A stretch of DNA of 64,000 bases, from contig LVAC01000019.1 of the NCBI GenBank assembly GCA_001602955.1, positions 1 to 64,000 of the forward strand, read 5' to 3'. Position 1 is the first letter of the stretch. Each line of letters opens with the position of its first letter. Made by a program: the position numbers and the translations under genes. The notes beneath the pieces were generated by a model that worked only from the letters and a program-made list of their open reading frames with translations, had not been told where the DNA came from and made no database searches. This DNA comes from Sulfurospirillum sp001602955 (lineage in GTDB: Bacteria > Campylobacterota > Campylobacteria > Campylobacterales > Sulfurospirillaceae). Of the stretch, positions 8,983 through 17,410 are shown piece after piece.

Positions 8983-10301
8983 TATTTGGACTGAAACGCT
9001 TGCGCTTTTTTCTTGAAGTTGATGCTCTCTAAAAAGGCTTCAACACGCGTTTTGATCTGTCCGGCATCTTCGGGTGAATAGTCAGACTCGATGACGAGGC
9101 ACGGAATGCCTTCTTTTTGCATCGCTTCGAGTACGAGGTGCGATTCGACGTTGTAGGTGTGACAAAAGGAGAGCGTGTAGTAGATGACGCCATCGGCTTG
9201 CCTTTCTTTGTACATCTGCACGATTTTGTCGATGCGTCCGGTGTTGGGCGTAAAACAGGCACAGTCGATTTTGGAGTAGCGTGTCATCAAACGTGCGTAA
9301 AGTTCGTCGTCGCTTTGCGCGCCTTCGATGTCCACGTTGTCTTTAAAGTAACGATGCCCGATGCAACTCTCTTCGTTGATGACGCAACCGCCCGTCGTTT
9401 CGACTGCCGTGTGAATTTTCCAGTTGGGTGGGGCAAAGGGCGTTCCAAGCACCATCAAACGAGGCGTATCTTTCGGAAAAACGCTCTGTTTATTTTTCAC
9501 ACGCTCTTCAAGCTCGTCGCAAAGTTCGTTCACTTTTTGCGTGTAACGCTCGATGTCGTCCATAAAACCCACTTGCGTGATAAAGAGCGCGTCTTTGCCG
9601 CTGATGGGCATAACATCGGGATTCATACCGCGTAAACGATCGAGCCTTTGAAGCGCGCTTCGTTTGGCATTGACTTTGCGTACGCCCTCTTTCATCGCCT
9701 CGAGGCTGAGTTTTTTCTCGGTAACGGCTTCGATGTGCTCTTTAAACTCTTTGATCTCCTCTTGCCACATTTTGAGGTCTTTCTCACGCTTCATATGCGG
9801 AATGTTCATGACATGTACGGGATGGTGTTTGGCTAAGATCTCCCATGCTTTTTTCTTGGCTTCACAGGTGGTTTCGCCGTAAATAAAATCACTGGATTGC
9901 GTATACGCACAGGTACGTTGAAGTTTGAAACCGTGCGCGGATTTAATCAACGGGCAGATATTGCGAGGCAGTTCGGTTTCGGCGTCCGCTACGGTAGCGT
10001 TAGAACCGCCGCATAAGCCATAACAGGCTCCGCCCGCACCCACGACGATCTCTTCAGGAACGAAGATACAAAACGTACCCACCGCCGGTTTTTTCTCGGC
10101 ACGAAGCGCATTGATCTCAGCAATACGTTGCCCTTGAATCTCGCTCATAAACCAGTCGAAATACGCCATTCCTTTAGGACGATCGGGTTGTCCTAAAAAC
10201 TGTGCTTTGTAGGCTTCTAACCCGGCACCCATCATCTTTGCGTGACGCTCAACGTCAACACCGATACTTCCTAATAAATCCTTGTGGAGTTCAACACCCA
10301 T
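8982..10301 (-). CDS. Double-cubane cluster / 2-hydroxyacyl-CoA dehydratase family protein
   Basis: A 439-residue member of the HgdB-like family. Cysteines are many: C78, C93, C97, C116, C131 and C146 in the N-terminal half and a second set in GGCVINEESC, IDCAC and SFCHT. One large polypeptide next to a single activase, with no second dehydratase subunit and no CoA-transferase or dehydrogenase, fits the double-cubane cluster proteins (DCCP), which reduce small molecules such as acetylene at high ATP cost, better than a hydroxyacyl-CoA dehydratase, which has two different subunits. The physiological substrate of DCCPs is unknown. ATG at 10301; a perfect palindrome lies upstream. Confidence 0.8.
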   Translation of the reverse strand: MGVELHKDLLGSIGVDVERHAKMMGAGLEAYKAQFLGQPDRPKGMAYFDWFMSEIQGQRIAEINALRAEKKPAVGTFCIFVPEEIVVGAGGACYGLCGGSNATVADAETELPRNICPLIKSAHGFKLQRTCAYTQSSDFIYGETTCEAKKKAWEILAKHHPVHVMNIPHMKREKDLKMWQEEIKEFKEHIEAVTEKKLSLEAMKEGVRKVNAKRSALQRLDRLRGMNPDVMPISGKDALFITQVGFMDDIERYTQKVNELCDELEERVKNKQSVFPKDTPRLMVLGTPFAPPNWKIHTAVETTGGCVINEESCIGHRYFKDNVDIEGAQSDDELYARLMTRYSKIDCACFTPNTGRIDKIVQMYKERQADGVIYYTLSFCHTYNVESHLVLEAMQKEGIPCLVIESDYSPEDAGQIKTRVEAFLESINFKKKAQAFQSK

Positions 10302-10441
10302 CGTACTTTCCTTTGTGAAAAATGTAGTGCTGTTTGGGTTTACATGTAAAGTGGTGAGCAGGAGAAAAGTGTGCTACGTTTCATGTATGTCTAAGCCTTA
10401 GACCAACAGCAATTAATGTATTGTAATCTACTAAAGATTAA

Positions 10442-10469
10442 AATTCGGTAAATTTTACTTTACCGAATT
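10442..10469. promoter_or_regulatory. Perfect 11-base inverted repeat between divergent genes
   Basis: AATTCGGTAAA (10442-10452), spacer TTTTAC, then TTTACCGAATT (10459-10469). It sits in the 271-base gap between the divergent double-cubane gene and uppP. It has a weak GC core and no following T-run, so an operator is likelier than a terminator. The binding protein is unknown. Confidence 0.5.
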
Positions 10470-10572
10470 AAGAGCAAATTTCTCCGTTTACAACGTTGCG
10501 TATGCGATGTTTGGCAAAGACTAACGCGGCTTATGCTAAAATCGCGTTTTATCTTTACATGTAGGAATTTTT

Positions 10573-11340
10573 GTGGATATTTTTCAGTCTATTATTATGG
10601 GTGTGGTTGAGGGGTTTACCGAGTTTTTACCCGTTTCATCGACGGGACATATGATTGTCGTTGCCGACTGGCTCGGTGTAGAACAAAATAGCATGGTGAA
10701 AGCCTACGAAGTGATTATCCAGTTTGCCGCCATTTTAGCAGTGGTTTTAAACTATAAAGAAAAATTTTCTCCCAAAAAAATCACGCTTTGGACGAAACTT
10801 GCGGTGGCGTTTGTTCCGCTTGGCGTGGTAGGCTTTCTCTTTGCCAAACAGGTCAAAGCGATGTTTAACGTAGACATCGTGGCATGGATGTTCATCATCG
10901 GCGGTATCGTCTTTTTGATCGTCGAAAAGCTTTACAAACCCCAAGAACATTTTATCGACGATGTCGAAAACGTGAGTTACAAACAAGCCCTTTGGATCGG
11001 TATCGCTCAGATCTTTGCCTTGATCCCTGGAACGTCGCGTGCGGGTGCGACGATCATCGGTGCGATGTTGGTAGGATTGACGCGAAAAGCGAGTGCGGAG
11101 TTCTCGTTTTTACTCGCGTTTCCCGTGATGTGTGCAACGACGGGATACGACTTGGTGAAACATCGGGGCGAGCTTTTCAGTGATGCCAATTTTACGGTTT
11201 TAGCCGTGGGATTTGTTGTCTCGTTTATCGTCGCTTATGCAACGATCAAGCTTTTTTTAAAGTTTTTAGAGACGTTTACGTTTGTCGGATTCGGCATTTA
11301 CCGCATTCTTTTCGGTGCGGCGTTGCTTGCGATTTATTAA
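10573..11340 (+). CDS. uppP: Undecaprenyl-diphosphate phosphatase (UppP/BacA)
   Basis: Inner-membrane enzyme that recycles the undecaprenyl carrier used for peptidoglycan and surface glycans. The 255-residue protein has the BacA signatures VVEGFTEFLPVSSTGHM near residue 11 and IPGTSRAGATI in mid-protein, with about seven to eight hydrophobic segments. It starts at GTG 10573 after AGGA. It has its own upstream region containing an ACATGT palindrome; the next gene is convergent. Confidence 0.93.
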   Translation: MDIFQSIIMGVVEGFTEFLPVSSTGHMIVVADWLGVEQNSMVKAYEVIIQFAAILAVVLNYKEKFSPKKITLWTKLAVAFVPLGVVGFLFAKQVKAMFNVDIVAWMFIIGGIVFLIVEKLYKPQEHFIDDVENVSYKQALWIGIAQIFALIPGTSRAGATIIGAMLVGLTRKASAEFSFLLAFPVMCATTGYDLVKHRGELFSDANFTVLAVGFVVSFIVAYATIKLFLKFLETFTFVGFGIYRILFGAALLAIY

Positions 11341-11352
11341 CGTTTTAGCCGA

Positions 11353-11940
11353 TCAATCAAAGAGGTGCGCTAGTACCTCTTTATCCACGGCCGTTTTTTG
11401 AATAATATGAATCCCCCGCGCGGAGAGTGCGCTTCGAAGTCCTTCCCCCAATTTTTCGCTGATAAAAAAGTTGACCTGATGGTTTTGGAAGAGTTCGGGA
11501 AGCACCAAGGGCGGTTTGAGGTTTTGTGCGAAAACGGGATTTTCAAGCTCAACCCACGATACGATCGTATGATCGTGAATCGTCGCGATGATGACGTATT
11601 TTCCTTTGGGTTGAAGCGGTAAAAGCGTCTTTGGCGAGTCGCAACACAAAGCGACGACGTAGCGATCGCGCTTGGTTTCCAAGTCCAAATGGTGTCCGCC
11701 CAAAAGTGCTAAGGCGACTTTGTAATGCGCCGATTTGATAATACGCGCAAACGTCGGACGCGAAATACCCATTTTTTGCGCCGCATCTTCTTGGTAAAGC
11801 CCCATCAAATCCATCCAGTACAACGCTTCGGTCTCTTCGCTTAAAAGCATAATCGACTCGTTGTGCGTAACGTTTTTAGGCGTAAAACGCGTACAAAGCG
11901 GTTGGTAAAACGTTTGACGAAGGCATTTTTGACGCGGCAT
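11353..11940 (-). CDS. UPF0251 (DUF134) DNA-binding protein fused to a NifX-like domain
   Basis: The N-terminal half (1-90) is a UPF0251 helix-turn-helix domain: block ETEALYWMDLMGLYQEDAA followed by MGISRPTFARII, a recognition helix. The C-terminal half (about 93-195) resembles dinitrogenase iron-molybdenum cofactor-binding (NifX/NifB C-terminal) domains, here probably a metal or cluster sensor. The gene is divergent from a second NifX-like gene across 115 bases that carry a palindromic operator, so it is a good candidate regulator of that gene. Start ATG 11940 after AAGGAG. Function beyond this is inference. Confidence 0.7.
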   Translation of the reverse strand: MPRQKCLRQTFYQPLCTRFTPKNVTHNESIMLLSEETEALYWMDLMGLYQEDAAQKMGISRPTFARIIKSAHYKVALALLGGHHLDLETKRDRYVVALCCDSPKTLLPLQPKGKYVIIATIHDHTIVSWVELENPVFAQNLKPPLVLPELFQNHQVNFFISEKLGEGLRSALSARGIHIIQKTAVDKEVLAHLFD

Positions 11941-11993
11941 GAAGCACTCCTTAAATCGTAGAAGTTATGGTAGCATAAAAGCTTTAAAAATAC

Positions 11994-12035
11994 TTGACAT
12001 ATGTTCATTTAAAGTGATACAATTACGAACATATG
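11994..12035 (+). promoter_or_regulatory. Promoter with flanking inverted-repeat operator
   Basis: A near-consensus promoter, TTGACA (11994-11999), 18 bases, TACAAT (12018-12023), is bracketed by inverted repeat halves CATATGTTC (11998-12006) and GAACATATG (12027-12035). The left half overlaps the -35 box and the right half covers the start-site region, so a dimeric repressor bound here would block transcription of the NifX-like gene. The divergent UPF0251 protein is the obvious candidate. Confidence 0.65.
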
Positions 12036-12055
12036 ACCAAAATAAAGGAGATAAA

Positions 12056-12589
12056 ATGATCGCTATGCCGATTAAAACCGATAGTGAAAACAGTGCTTTA
12101 GCACCGCTTTTCGGTAAAGCAAAATTTTTCGCTTTGATCGATGAAAACGCTAAAATCACGATTCAATCCAATGAAGTCGAAGGCGGTATGAAAGTCGCAC
12201 AATGGTTTCAAAAAGCGGGCGTTACGACGCTCATTACCAACCATTTAGGCGAAAAACCGTTTGCGGCACTTCAAAAAGCGGGTATTCGCGTCTACTTCGC
12301 CGGAAGTGAACGCATCGAGATTGCCCAAGCCCTTCAAAAGTTTAACGATCGTCTTTTGGAAGAGGTGAGCGCAAGCAACTACGACACGCTTTTAAAAGAG
12401 GAAAAAAACGACAAAAAATCCCACGGTTGTCATGATATGCATGAAGGTGCGTTTCGCTCTAAAGTCAAATGTTGCGAGAAAAACCGCAATCCTCTTGCCT
12501 CGGCGCATCGTCACGGTCACAAAGAGGGCGAATGCGGCGAACACGGGCATCATCACGAGCATGGTTGCTGCCACCACGAGCACGCATAA
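12056..12589 (+). CDS. NifX/NifB-type cofactor-binding domain protein with His/Cys-rich tail
   Basis: 177 residues. The N-terminal 110 residues form a NifX-like domain (MIAMPIK start, then NHLGEKPFAALQKAGIRVY). The C-terminal 60 residues are rich in His, Cys and Glu (HGCHDMHEG, CGEHGHHHEHGCCHHEHA), a probable nickel, iron or zinc reservoir. No nif genes are nearby, so a nitrogenase role is not supported by context. ATG at 12056 follows AAAGGAG; a longer in-frame reading upstream would run through the promoter and is rejected. Confidence 0.75.
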   Translation: MIAMPIKTDSENSALAPLFGKAKFFALIDENAKITIQSNEVEGGMKVAQWFQKAGVTTLITNHLGEKPFAALQKAGIRVYFAGSERIEIAQALQKFNDRLLEEVSASNYDTLLKEEKNDKKSHGCHDMHEGAFRSKVKCCEKNRNPLASAHRHGHKEGECGEHGHHHEHGCCHHEHA

Positions 12590-12602
12590 GTATTTGTAAA
12601 AA

Positions 12603-12631
12603 GCCAAACGCGCTTCTTCATTGCGTTTGGC
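12603..12631 (+). terminator. Stem-loop after NifX-like gene
   Basis: Perfect 9-base stem GCCAAACGC (12603-12611) and GCGTTTGGC (12623-12631), 11-base loop, followed by GTCTTT. The T-run is weak. Confidence 0.5.
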
Positions 12632-12727
12632 GTCTTTAGCCGGTTCTTTCGTCAAAAATTTCGTAAAAACGTCATTAAAATGTTATAGTTTCGTTCTATA
12701 ATATAAGAGACCCAGCAAGGAAGAGTG

Positions 12728-14053
12728 ATGTTTTTTCAGAAAAAAGAACCCGAGGCCTTAGGAATTTTACGTCAAGAAATCGAAACGCTTAAAGCCCAAA
12801 ACGCTTTACTTAAGGAACTCTCTTTGTTTTCGCAAGAAGAGATGATCGTGGTACTCGACGCTTCCAAATCGATCGTTATGCAAAACGATTTGGCACGCGC
12901 TACGATACAAGAGCCGCAAAAATTAGCCGCGCTTTTAAACGAATCGATGCAAAATATTAGCATGGACGGATGTCAAGGAACGTTGCGAAGCAAACGTCTT
13001 AGCGAAGGATGGGTCGCTTACAGCATCATCAAAACCGACGTGCGTAACGCCAAAGACAGTCATATTCTCTCGATGCATCAAGATTCTATCTCCGGTGCGC
13101 TTAAAAATTCGCAACAAACCTTTTCCGAAATCTTGAATGATTTAAAGACGATGAAAGAAGAGTCGTCGCAAATCTCAAGCGAAGCGCGCGACGGACTAAG
13201 TTTAGCGCATAACGCTTCTTCGGCGATGGATACGTTAAGCGTGTTGATGAGCGACGTCGTCGGTAATGCCAAATCGCTTTCGCAACGCAGCGGTGAAATC
13301 TCAAGCGTGGTACAACTCATCGAAGATATTGCCGATCAAACCAACCTTTTAGCCCTCAATGCCGCTATCGAAGCCGCGCGTGCGGGGGAACACGGACGGG
13401 GATTTGCCGTCGTTGCCGATGAGGTACGAAATTTGGCGGAACGAACGCAAAAGGCCACCAAAGAGATTGCGATGGTCGTTAAAACGATGCAACAAGAGTC
13501 CGCCCAAACCGAACAAAGTACCGCCGAAGTCAATCAAATCGCACAAACGACCAAAAAACAAACGGACGAGCTCACGACCAAAATCGTCTCTTTCGAGAAA
13601 AACGCAACGCGTTCGGTTTTTGAGGTCGACCATCTGAGCGATAAAATCTTCGCATCTTTGGCAAAAATCGACCACGTCATCTATAAAAATAACGTCTATT
13701 CGCTACTTTTCGGCGAAAAAAACGAGTTTAAGGCCGTTACGCACCATGAATGCCGTTTGGGACATTGGTATGAAAGAGGTATCGGGAAAGAGGAATTTCA
13801 TGCGATGCCTTCGTATGCTAAGCTTGAAAATCCGCATGCCAAGGTGCATGAGATCGCCAACCGTTTAGCCCAAGAGTGCGGCGAAGGAAAGGCAATCTGC
13901 TCGAAGGCGCACATCGAAGAGATGGTATCGCAAATCGAAGCGGCAAGCGGCAGTGTTTTTGAAAGCTTAGACAGTATGGTTGAAGAAAAAGCTAAAAAAT
14001 TAATGTTGGAAGCAAAAGATCGCTTGTTCGATCGAACGATAAAGGGTGCATAA
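12728..14053 (+). CDS. Cytoplasmic chemoreceptor with CZB zinc-binding domain (TlpD type)
   Basis: About 441 residues with no transmembrane segment. An N-terminal coiled region (1-100) precedes the methyl-accepting signalling hairpin, with the tip at DQTNLLALNAAIEAARAGEH near residue 200. A C-terminal CZB domain (about 338-410) shows ECRLGHWYERG, then PHAKVHE, the Cys/His set that binds zinc. This order and length match Helicobacter TlpD, a sensor of oxidative or energy stress. GTG at 12725 or ATG at 12728 could start it; AAGGAAG favours the ATG. Its stop overlaps the start of a response regulator. Confidence 0.88.
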   Translation: MFFQKKEPEALGILRQEIETLKAQNALLKELSLFSQEEMIVVLDASKSIVMQNDLARATIQEPQKLAALLNESMQNISMDGCQGTLRSKRLSEGWVAYSIIKTDVRNAKDSHILSMHQDSISGALKNSQQTFSEILNDLKTMKEESSQISSEARDGLSLAHNASSAMDTLSVLMSDVVGNAKSLSQRSGEISSVVQLIEDIADQTNLLALNAAIEAARAGEHGRGFAVVADEVRNLAERTQKATKEIAMVVKTMQQESAQTEQSTAEVNQIAQTTKKQTDELTTKIVSFEKNATRSVFEVDHLSDKIFASLAKIDHVIYKNNVYSLLFGEKNEFKAVTHHECRLGHWYERGIGKEEFHAMPSYAKLENPHAKVHEIANRLAQECGEGKAICSKAHIEEMVSQIEAASGSVFESLDSMVEEKAKKLMLEAKDRLFDRTIKGA

Positions 14054-14421
14054 TGGCGAAAACGATAAAAGTTGCTATCATCGACGATGAGCAAGATATT
14101 TTGGATATGATCGAAAAGTATTTAAGACGACTCGGCGGTTTTGAAGTGGACGTTTTTAGCAACCCGACCCATGCGTTAACGCGCGTGGACGGGAAGTACG
14201 ATATTGTTTTCTTGGATATTATGATGCCTCAAATGGGCGGATTGGACGTCTTAAAAGCGTTGCGGGAAAAAGCACCCGATTTGAAAATCGTCATGATGAC
14301 GGCGTATTCGACATTGGATAAAGTGCTTCAATCGCACCGTGAAGGCGCAACGCACTACATTATGAAACCGTTTTCTTCGATGAAAGTGCTTGAAGAAAAA
14401 ATTCGAGAGCTTGTCAAATAG
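14053..14421 (+). CDS. Single-domain response regulator (CheY-like)
   Basis: A 122-residue receiver domain with the acidic pocket IIDDE, the phospho-acceptor in VFLDIMMP, the Thr in MMTAYS and Lys in IMKPFSS. No output domain. Its ATG overlaps the stop of the CZB chemoreceptor (TAATG) and it lies 5 bases before the PAS kinase, so it probably relays between that kinase and a downstream target. Confidence 0.88.
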   Translation: MAKTIKVAIIDDEQDILDMIEKYLRRLGGFEVDVFSNPTHALTRVDGKYDIVFLDIMMPQMGGLDVLKALREKAPDLKIVMMTAYSTLDKVLQSHREGATHYIMKPFSSMKVLEEKIRELVK

Positions 14422-14426
14422 TTTCA

Positions 14427-16130
14427 ATGGAAGAGGAACTTTTAGAAAAAATCCGCGATCTTGAGCTCGAGCTTGAGTTACTCAAACAGCAAAACAGACG
14501 CATTCTAGAGTGTGCCGTCGAAGAGAAACGTTCGCTTGAAGCGTTGGCGAAAAAAGCACAGCTCTACTTTAACAATGCCGATTTGGGCTACGTCGTTTTA
14601 GACGTAAACCAATGCATCGTAGACGTGAACGAAACGTTTACGACGCTTCTGGGCTATACCAAGGAAGAGGTGCTCTCTTTGGAAGTGCGGATACTTTTTT
14701 CCAGAGTCAAACAGTATCAAGAGTGGTTTAGCAAAGTAACGGCGTCCGAGTCTTGCGCCGGATTGTGCCATCTTGAATACCGTTTTCGCAAAAAAAGCCG
14801 ACATTCGTTTTGGGCGGAGCTTTTTGGACGTAGCTTCGTCGACGACGATCAAACGTTTATGATTTGGAGTATTCGCGACATAAGCCAGCGCGTCAAATCG
14901 CGCAATATGATCGATAAGTTAAGCCGCAAATATCAAAAACAACTGCGCGATTTGGAGACTTTGCTCGACATCATTCCCGTGCCCGTTTTTATTAAAGACC
15001 GTTATTTTCGCTACATCGGATGCTCTCGCTCGTTTTGCGAGTATTTCGGTTTGAGCAAAGAAGCGGTAATCGGCAAAACGGCGTTTGATTTGTATCCGAT
15101 AGAGATCGCCAAACGGCTTTTGCTTAAAGATCAAGAGATGCTCGAATGCGTGCATCAAGTCTATAAAATTACGACGGTTTCACCGGCGACGGATAAAGAA
15201 GTCACGCTTGAGATCCAAAAAAAGCAGATGATACGAAACGGGCATTTCGACGGCTTTTTCGGCGTTTTTATCGATATGACCGAATCGGAAAGACAAGAAC
15301 TTTATTTGCAAAACCGCATTAACGAAGAGGTGAAAAAAAATCTTCAGATACAAGCCGCTTTCCAAGAAGAGATGATTCAAAATGCTAAATTTAGCGCGAT
15401 CGGACAGATGGCGGCGGGTATTACGCATGAGATCAATACGCCTTTGACGTACGTAAAAGGCAATTTTGAGATGCTTTTGGAAGATATGGAGGCGTTTATG
15501 CCCGATTCCGCGCGCAAGCGTACGATGTTAAAAGACGCCAAAACCATTCAAGAAGGACTCGAGCGCATCGAAAGCATCATCGAAACCATGCGCGAAGCGT
15601 CGCAGAAAAGTCGGGAACAAAAAGAGCCGACCAATCTTTTTGAAAGCGTCGTGTCCGCACTTATTTTGTCGTTCAATCGCACGAAACAAGTGGTCGCCGT
15701 GCGCGTAAACGAACGGCTTTTTACTTTGCAGATGCCCAAAAACGCCTATACTTTGACATGTACGGTTCAAAAGCAGCGTATCGAGCAAGTATGGATTATT
15801 ATCGTGAACAATGCGCTCGACGAATTGATTAAGATGAGTACGTTTGATGAACGTCGATTTGAGATCACGCTTCGTGAGGAAAATGGGTTTGCGATCGTGC
15901 GTTTTCAGGATAATGCGGGTGGCATCGACGCCAAAATTTTACCGCGTATTTTTGAGCCCTTTGAAAGCAGCAAAGAGAGCTCGGGTATCGGCATCGGTTT
16001 AAACATCGCACGGCAGATCGTACTTCAAAACGACGGCGAAATCGTCGCTTACAACGAAGGCAGCGGAGCGGTGTTCGAGGTTCGTTTTGCTCTTACGGAA
16101 CGTTCAAAACGGTTTTATTCGGACGATTGA
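14427..16130 (+). CDS. Soluble PAS-domain sensor histidine kinase
   Basis: 567 residues with no clear membrane segment. A short N-terminal coiled coil (1-50) is followed by two PAS domains (about 50-160 and 170-290) and an HPK4-type kinase core. The phospho-histidine is H334 in THEINTPLTYV; the ATPase has an N box VNNALDEL, G1 FQDNAGGID and G2 GIGIGLNIA. Together with the CZB receptor and receiver gene it forms a three-gene signalling operon. The 3' end overlaps the convergent EAL gene by 16 bases. Confidence 0.87.
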   Translation: MEEELLEKIRDLELELELLKQQNRRILECAVEEKRSLEALAKKAQLYFNNADLGYVVLDVNQCIVDVNETFTTLLGYTKEEVLSLEVRILFSRVKQYQEWFSKVTASESCAGLCHLEYRFRKKSRHSFWAELFGRSFVDDDQTFMIWSIRDISQRVKSRNMIDKLSRKYQKQLRDLETLLDIIPVPVFIKDRYFRYIGCSRSFCEYFGLSKEAVIGKTAFDLYPIEIAKRLLLKDQEMLECVHQVYKITTVSPATDKEVTLEIQKKQMIRNGHFDGFFGVFIDMTESERQELYLQNRINEEVKKNLQIQAAFQEEMIQNAKFSAIGQMAAGITHEINTPLTYVKGNFEMLLEDMEAFMPDSARKRTMLKDAKTIQEGLERIESIIETMREASQKSREQKEPTNLFESVVSALILSFNRTKQVVAVRVNERLFTLQMPKNAYTLTCTVQKQRIEQVWIIIVNNALDELIKMSTFDERRFEITLREENGFAIVRFQDNAGGIDAKILPRIFEPFESSKESSGIGIGLNIARQIVLQNDGEIVAYNEGSGAVFEVRFALTERSKRFYSDD

Positions 16131-17305
16131 ACTTTAAGATCCAAACACAGAATTTTTTCACGATCGCCCAAGGTAAATTTTTGCGCAAACGTGCGGCATA
16201 AGCGTCCTGAAGCGCGCGAGATGTATTTTTGGCTCAAATAATTGCCGCGTTTGGACTCTTTGGTAATGTAAAAATACTCTTTTAAAGCGTGGTTGTCGCC
16301 CTCTTTAGCGGGACGGAAAAATTCGTTCGTATCGGAACATATAAACGTATCGCCCTCTTGAATGCCGGTATAGGCGTTAATGCAGTAAATCGCTTCGATT
16401 GCTTCAAATTGCTGTAAAAAAACGCTTAAGTCGCGGAGCCCCGTTCGCGTAAACGATTTGATAATGGCTTGCGTATACGATTTGGCGTTTTCGATCAGAA
16501 GTTCTTTATGAAGCATCGATTGTTTGACATTGCTCGTATGCAACTCTCCGATAGCGGTAATCTTTTCATTGAGAAGCTTTTCGTCGTAGAGAGCGGCGGA
16601 AGGTCTTGCAAACCAAAACCCTTGAAAGAGGTCGATATTGAGCTTTAACGAGCGTAAAATTTCGCCTTCTTCTTCAACGCCTTCGGCCAAAACCAATGCG
16701 CCGATGTTAAAGCACATGTTGGCGATGGATTTTAAAATCTCTTTGTGGATGAAGTTGTGATGCACGTTAAAGACCAACGATCGATCCACTTTAACGATAT
16801 GCGGTCGAACCGAGGAGATGCGGTCGAAGTTGGCGTTTCCGGCACCGAAATCGTCCAGTGCGATTAAGAAGCCGCGTTGTTTATAAAACGTACAAAACTC
16901 TTCTAAACGTTCGGTATTTTGGATTTGGTACTCTTTGATTTCGATAACGACATGTGAGGGCGGAATGCCGATATCGTTGGCAAGTGCGCAAAAAGCAAAG
17001 TCTTGGAAACGAATCGTCGTGTCCAAAAGATGCGACTCAAAATTGAGAAATAAAAGCAGTTCGGGATTGGCTTTCAAAAGCGGTTTAAACGACTCTAGGG
17101 CTTTAATGCGAGCGTGTTTGTCGAGCTCGAACGAGAGGTTTTCTTTTTTGGCTTGATCGAAAATAAAAATCGGCGAAAGCGGCTCTTGGTTGGCGTCATA
17201 GGCGCGCATTAACGCTTCGACGCCGATGACTTTCGCGCTTCGAATCGAAATAATCGGTTGAAAATAGATCATAATGCGGTTGTCTTGAATTAAGTGTGAA
17301 ACCAC
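16115..17305 (-). CDS. EAL-domain protein with C-terminal sensor-like domain
   Basis: c-di-GMP phosphodiesterase candidate of about 396 residues. The EAL core (1-250) keeps EALMR, a metal-site Asn in FLNFES, Glu in VIEIKE, DDFGAG, KVDRS and AEGVEEE, so catalysis looks possible. The C-terminal 130 residues, with FICSDTNEFFRP and YISRASGRL, resemble PDC/Cache sensor strands as in YkuI-type EAL proteins. The preferred start is GTG 17305 with AAAGGG upstream; TTG 17323 is an alternative. Confidence 0.8.
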   Translation of the reverse strand: MVSHLIQDNRIMIYFQPIISIRSAKVIGVEALMRAYDANQEPLSPIFIFDQAKKENLSFELDKHARIKALESFKPLLKANPELLLFLNFESHLLDTTIRFQDFAFCALANDIGIPPSHVVIEIKEYQIQNTERLEEFCTFYKQRGFLIALDDFGAGNANFDRISSVRPHIVKVDRSLVFNVHHNFIHKEILKSIANMCFNIGALVLAEGVEEEGEILRSLKLNIDLFQGFWFARPSAALYDEKLLNEKITAIGELHTSNVKQSMLHKELLIENAKSYTQAIIKSFTRTGLRDLSVFLQQFEAIEAIYCINAYTGIQEGDTFICSDTNEFFRPAKEGDNHALKEYFYITKESKRGNYLSQKYISRASGRLCRTFAQKFTLGDREKILCLDLKVQSSE

Positions 17306-17410
17306 GAAGCACCCTTTTGTCAAACATTAGACGGGCATTATAACGAGGCAGAGCAAGCGTGAATGATTAAAATTTAATCAGTAGGTTTTGCCGACGCCGC
17401 TAGCAAATGC

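Noticed and set aside
9117..9635. Open frame of 172 codons on the plus strand opposite the double-cubane gene
   Set aside because: Shadow of a well-supported cysteine-rich enzyme; low-complexity composition.
11353..12589. Nitrogen-fixation cluster
   Set aside because: NifX-like domains alone do not make a nif locus; no nifHDK, nifB or nifEN present.
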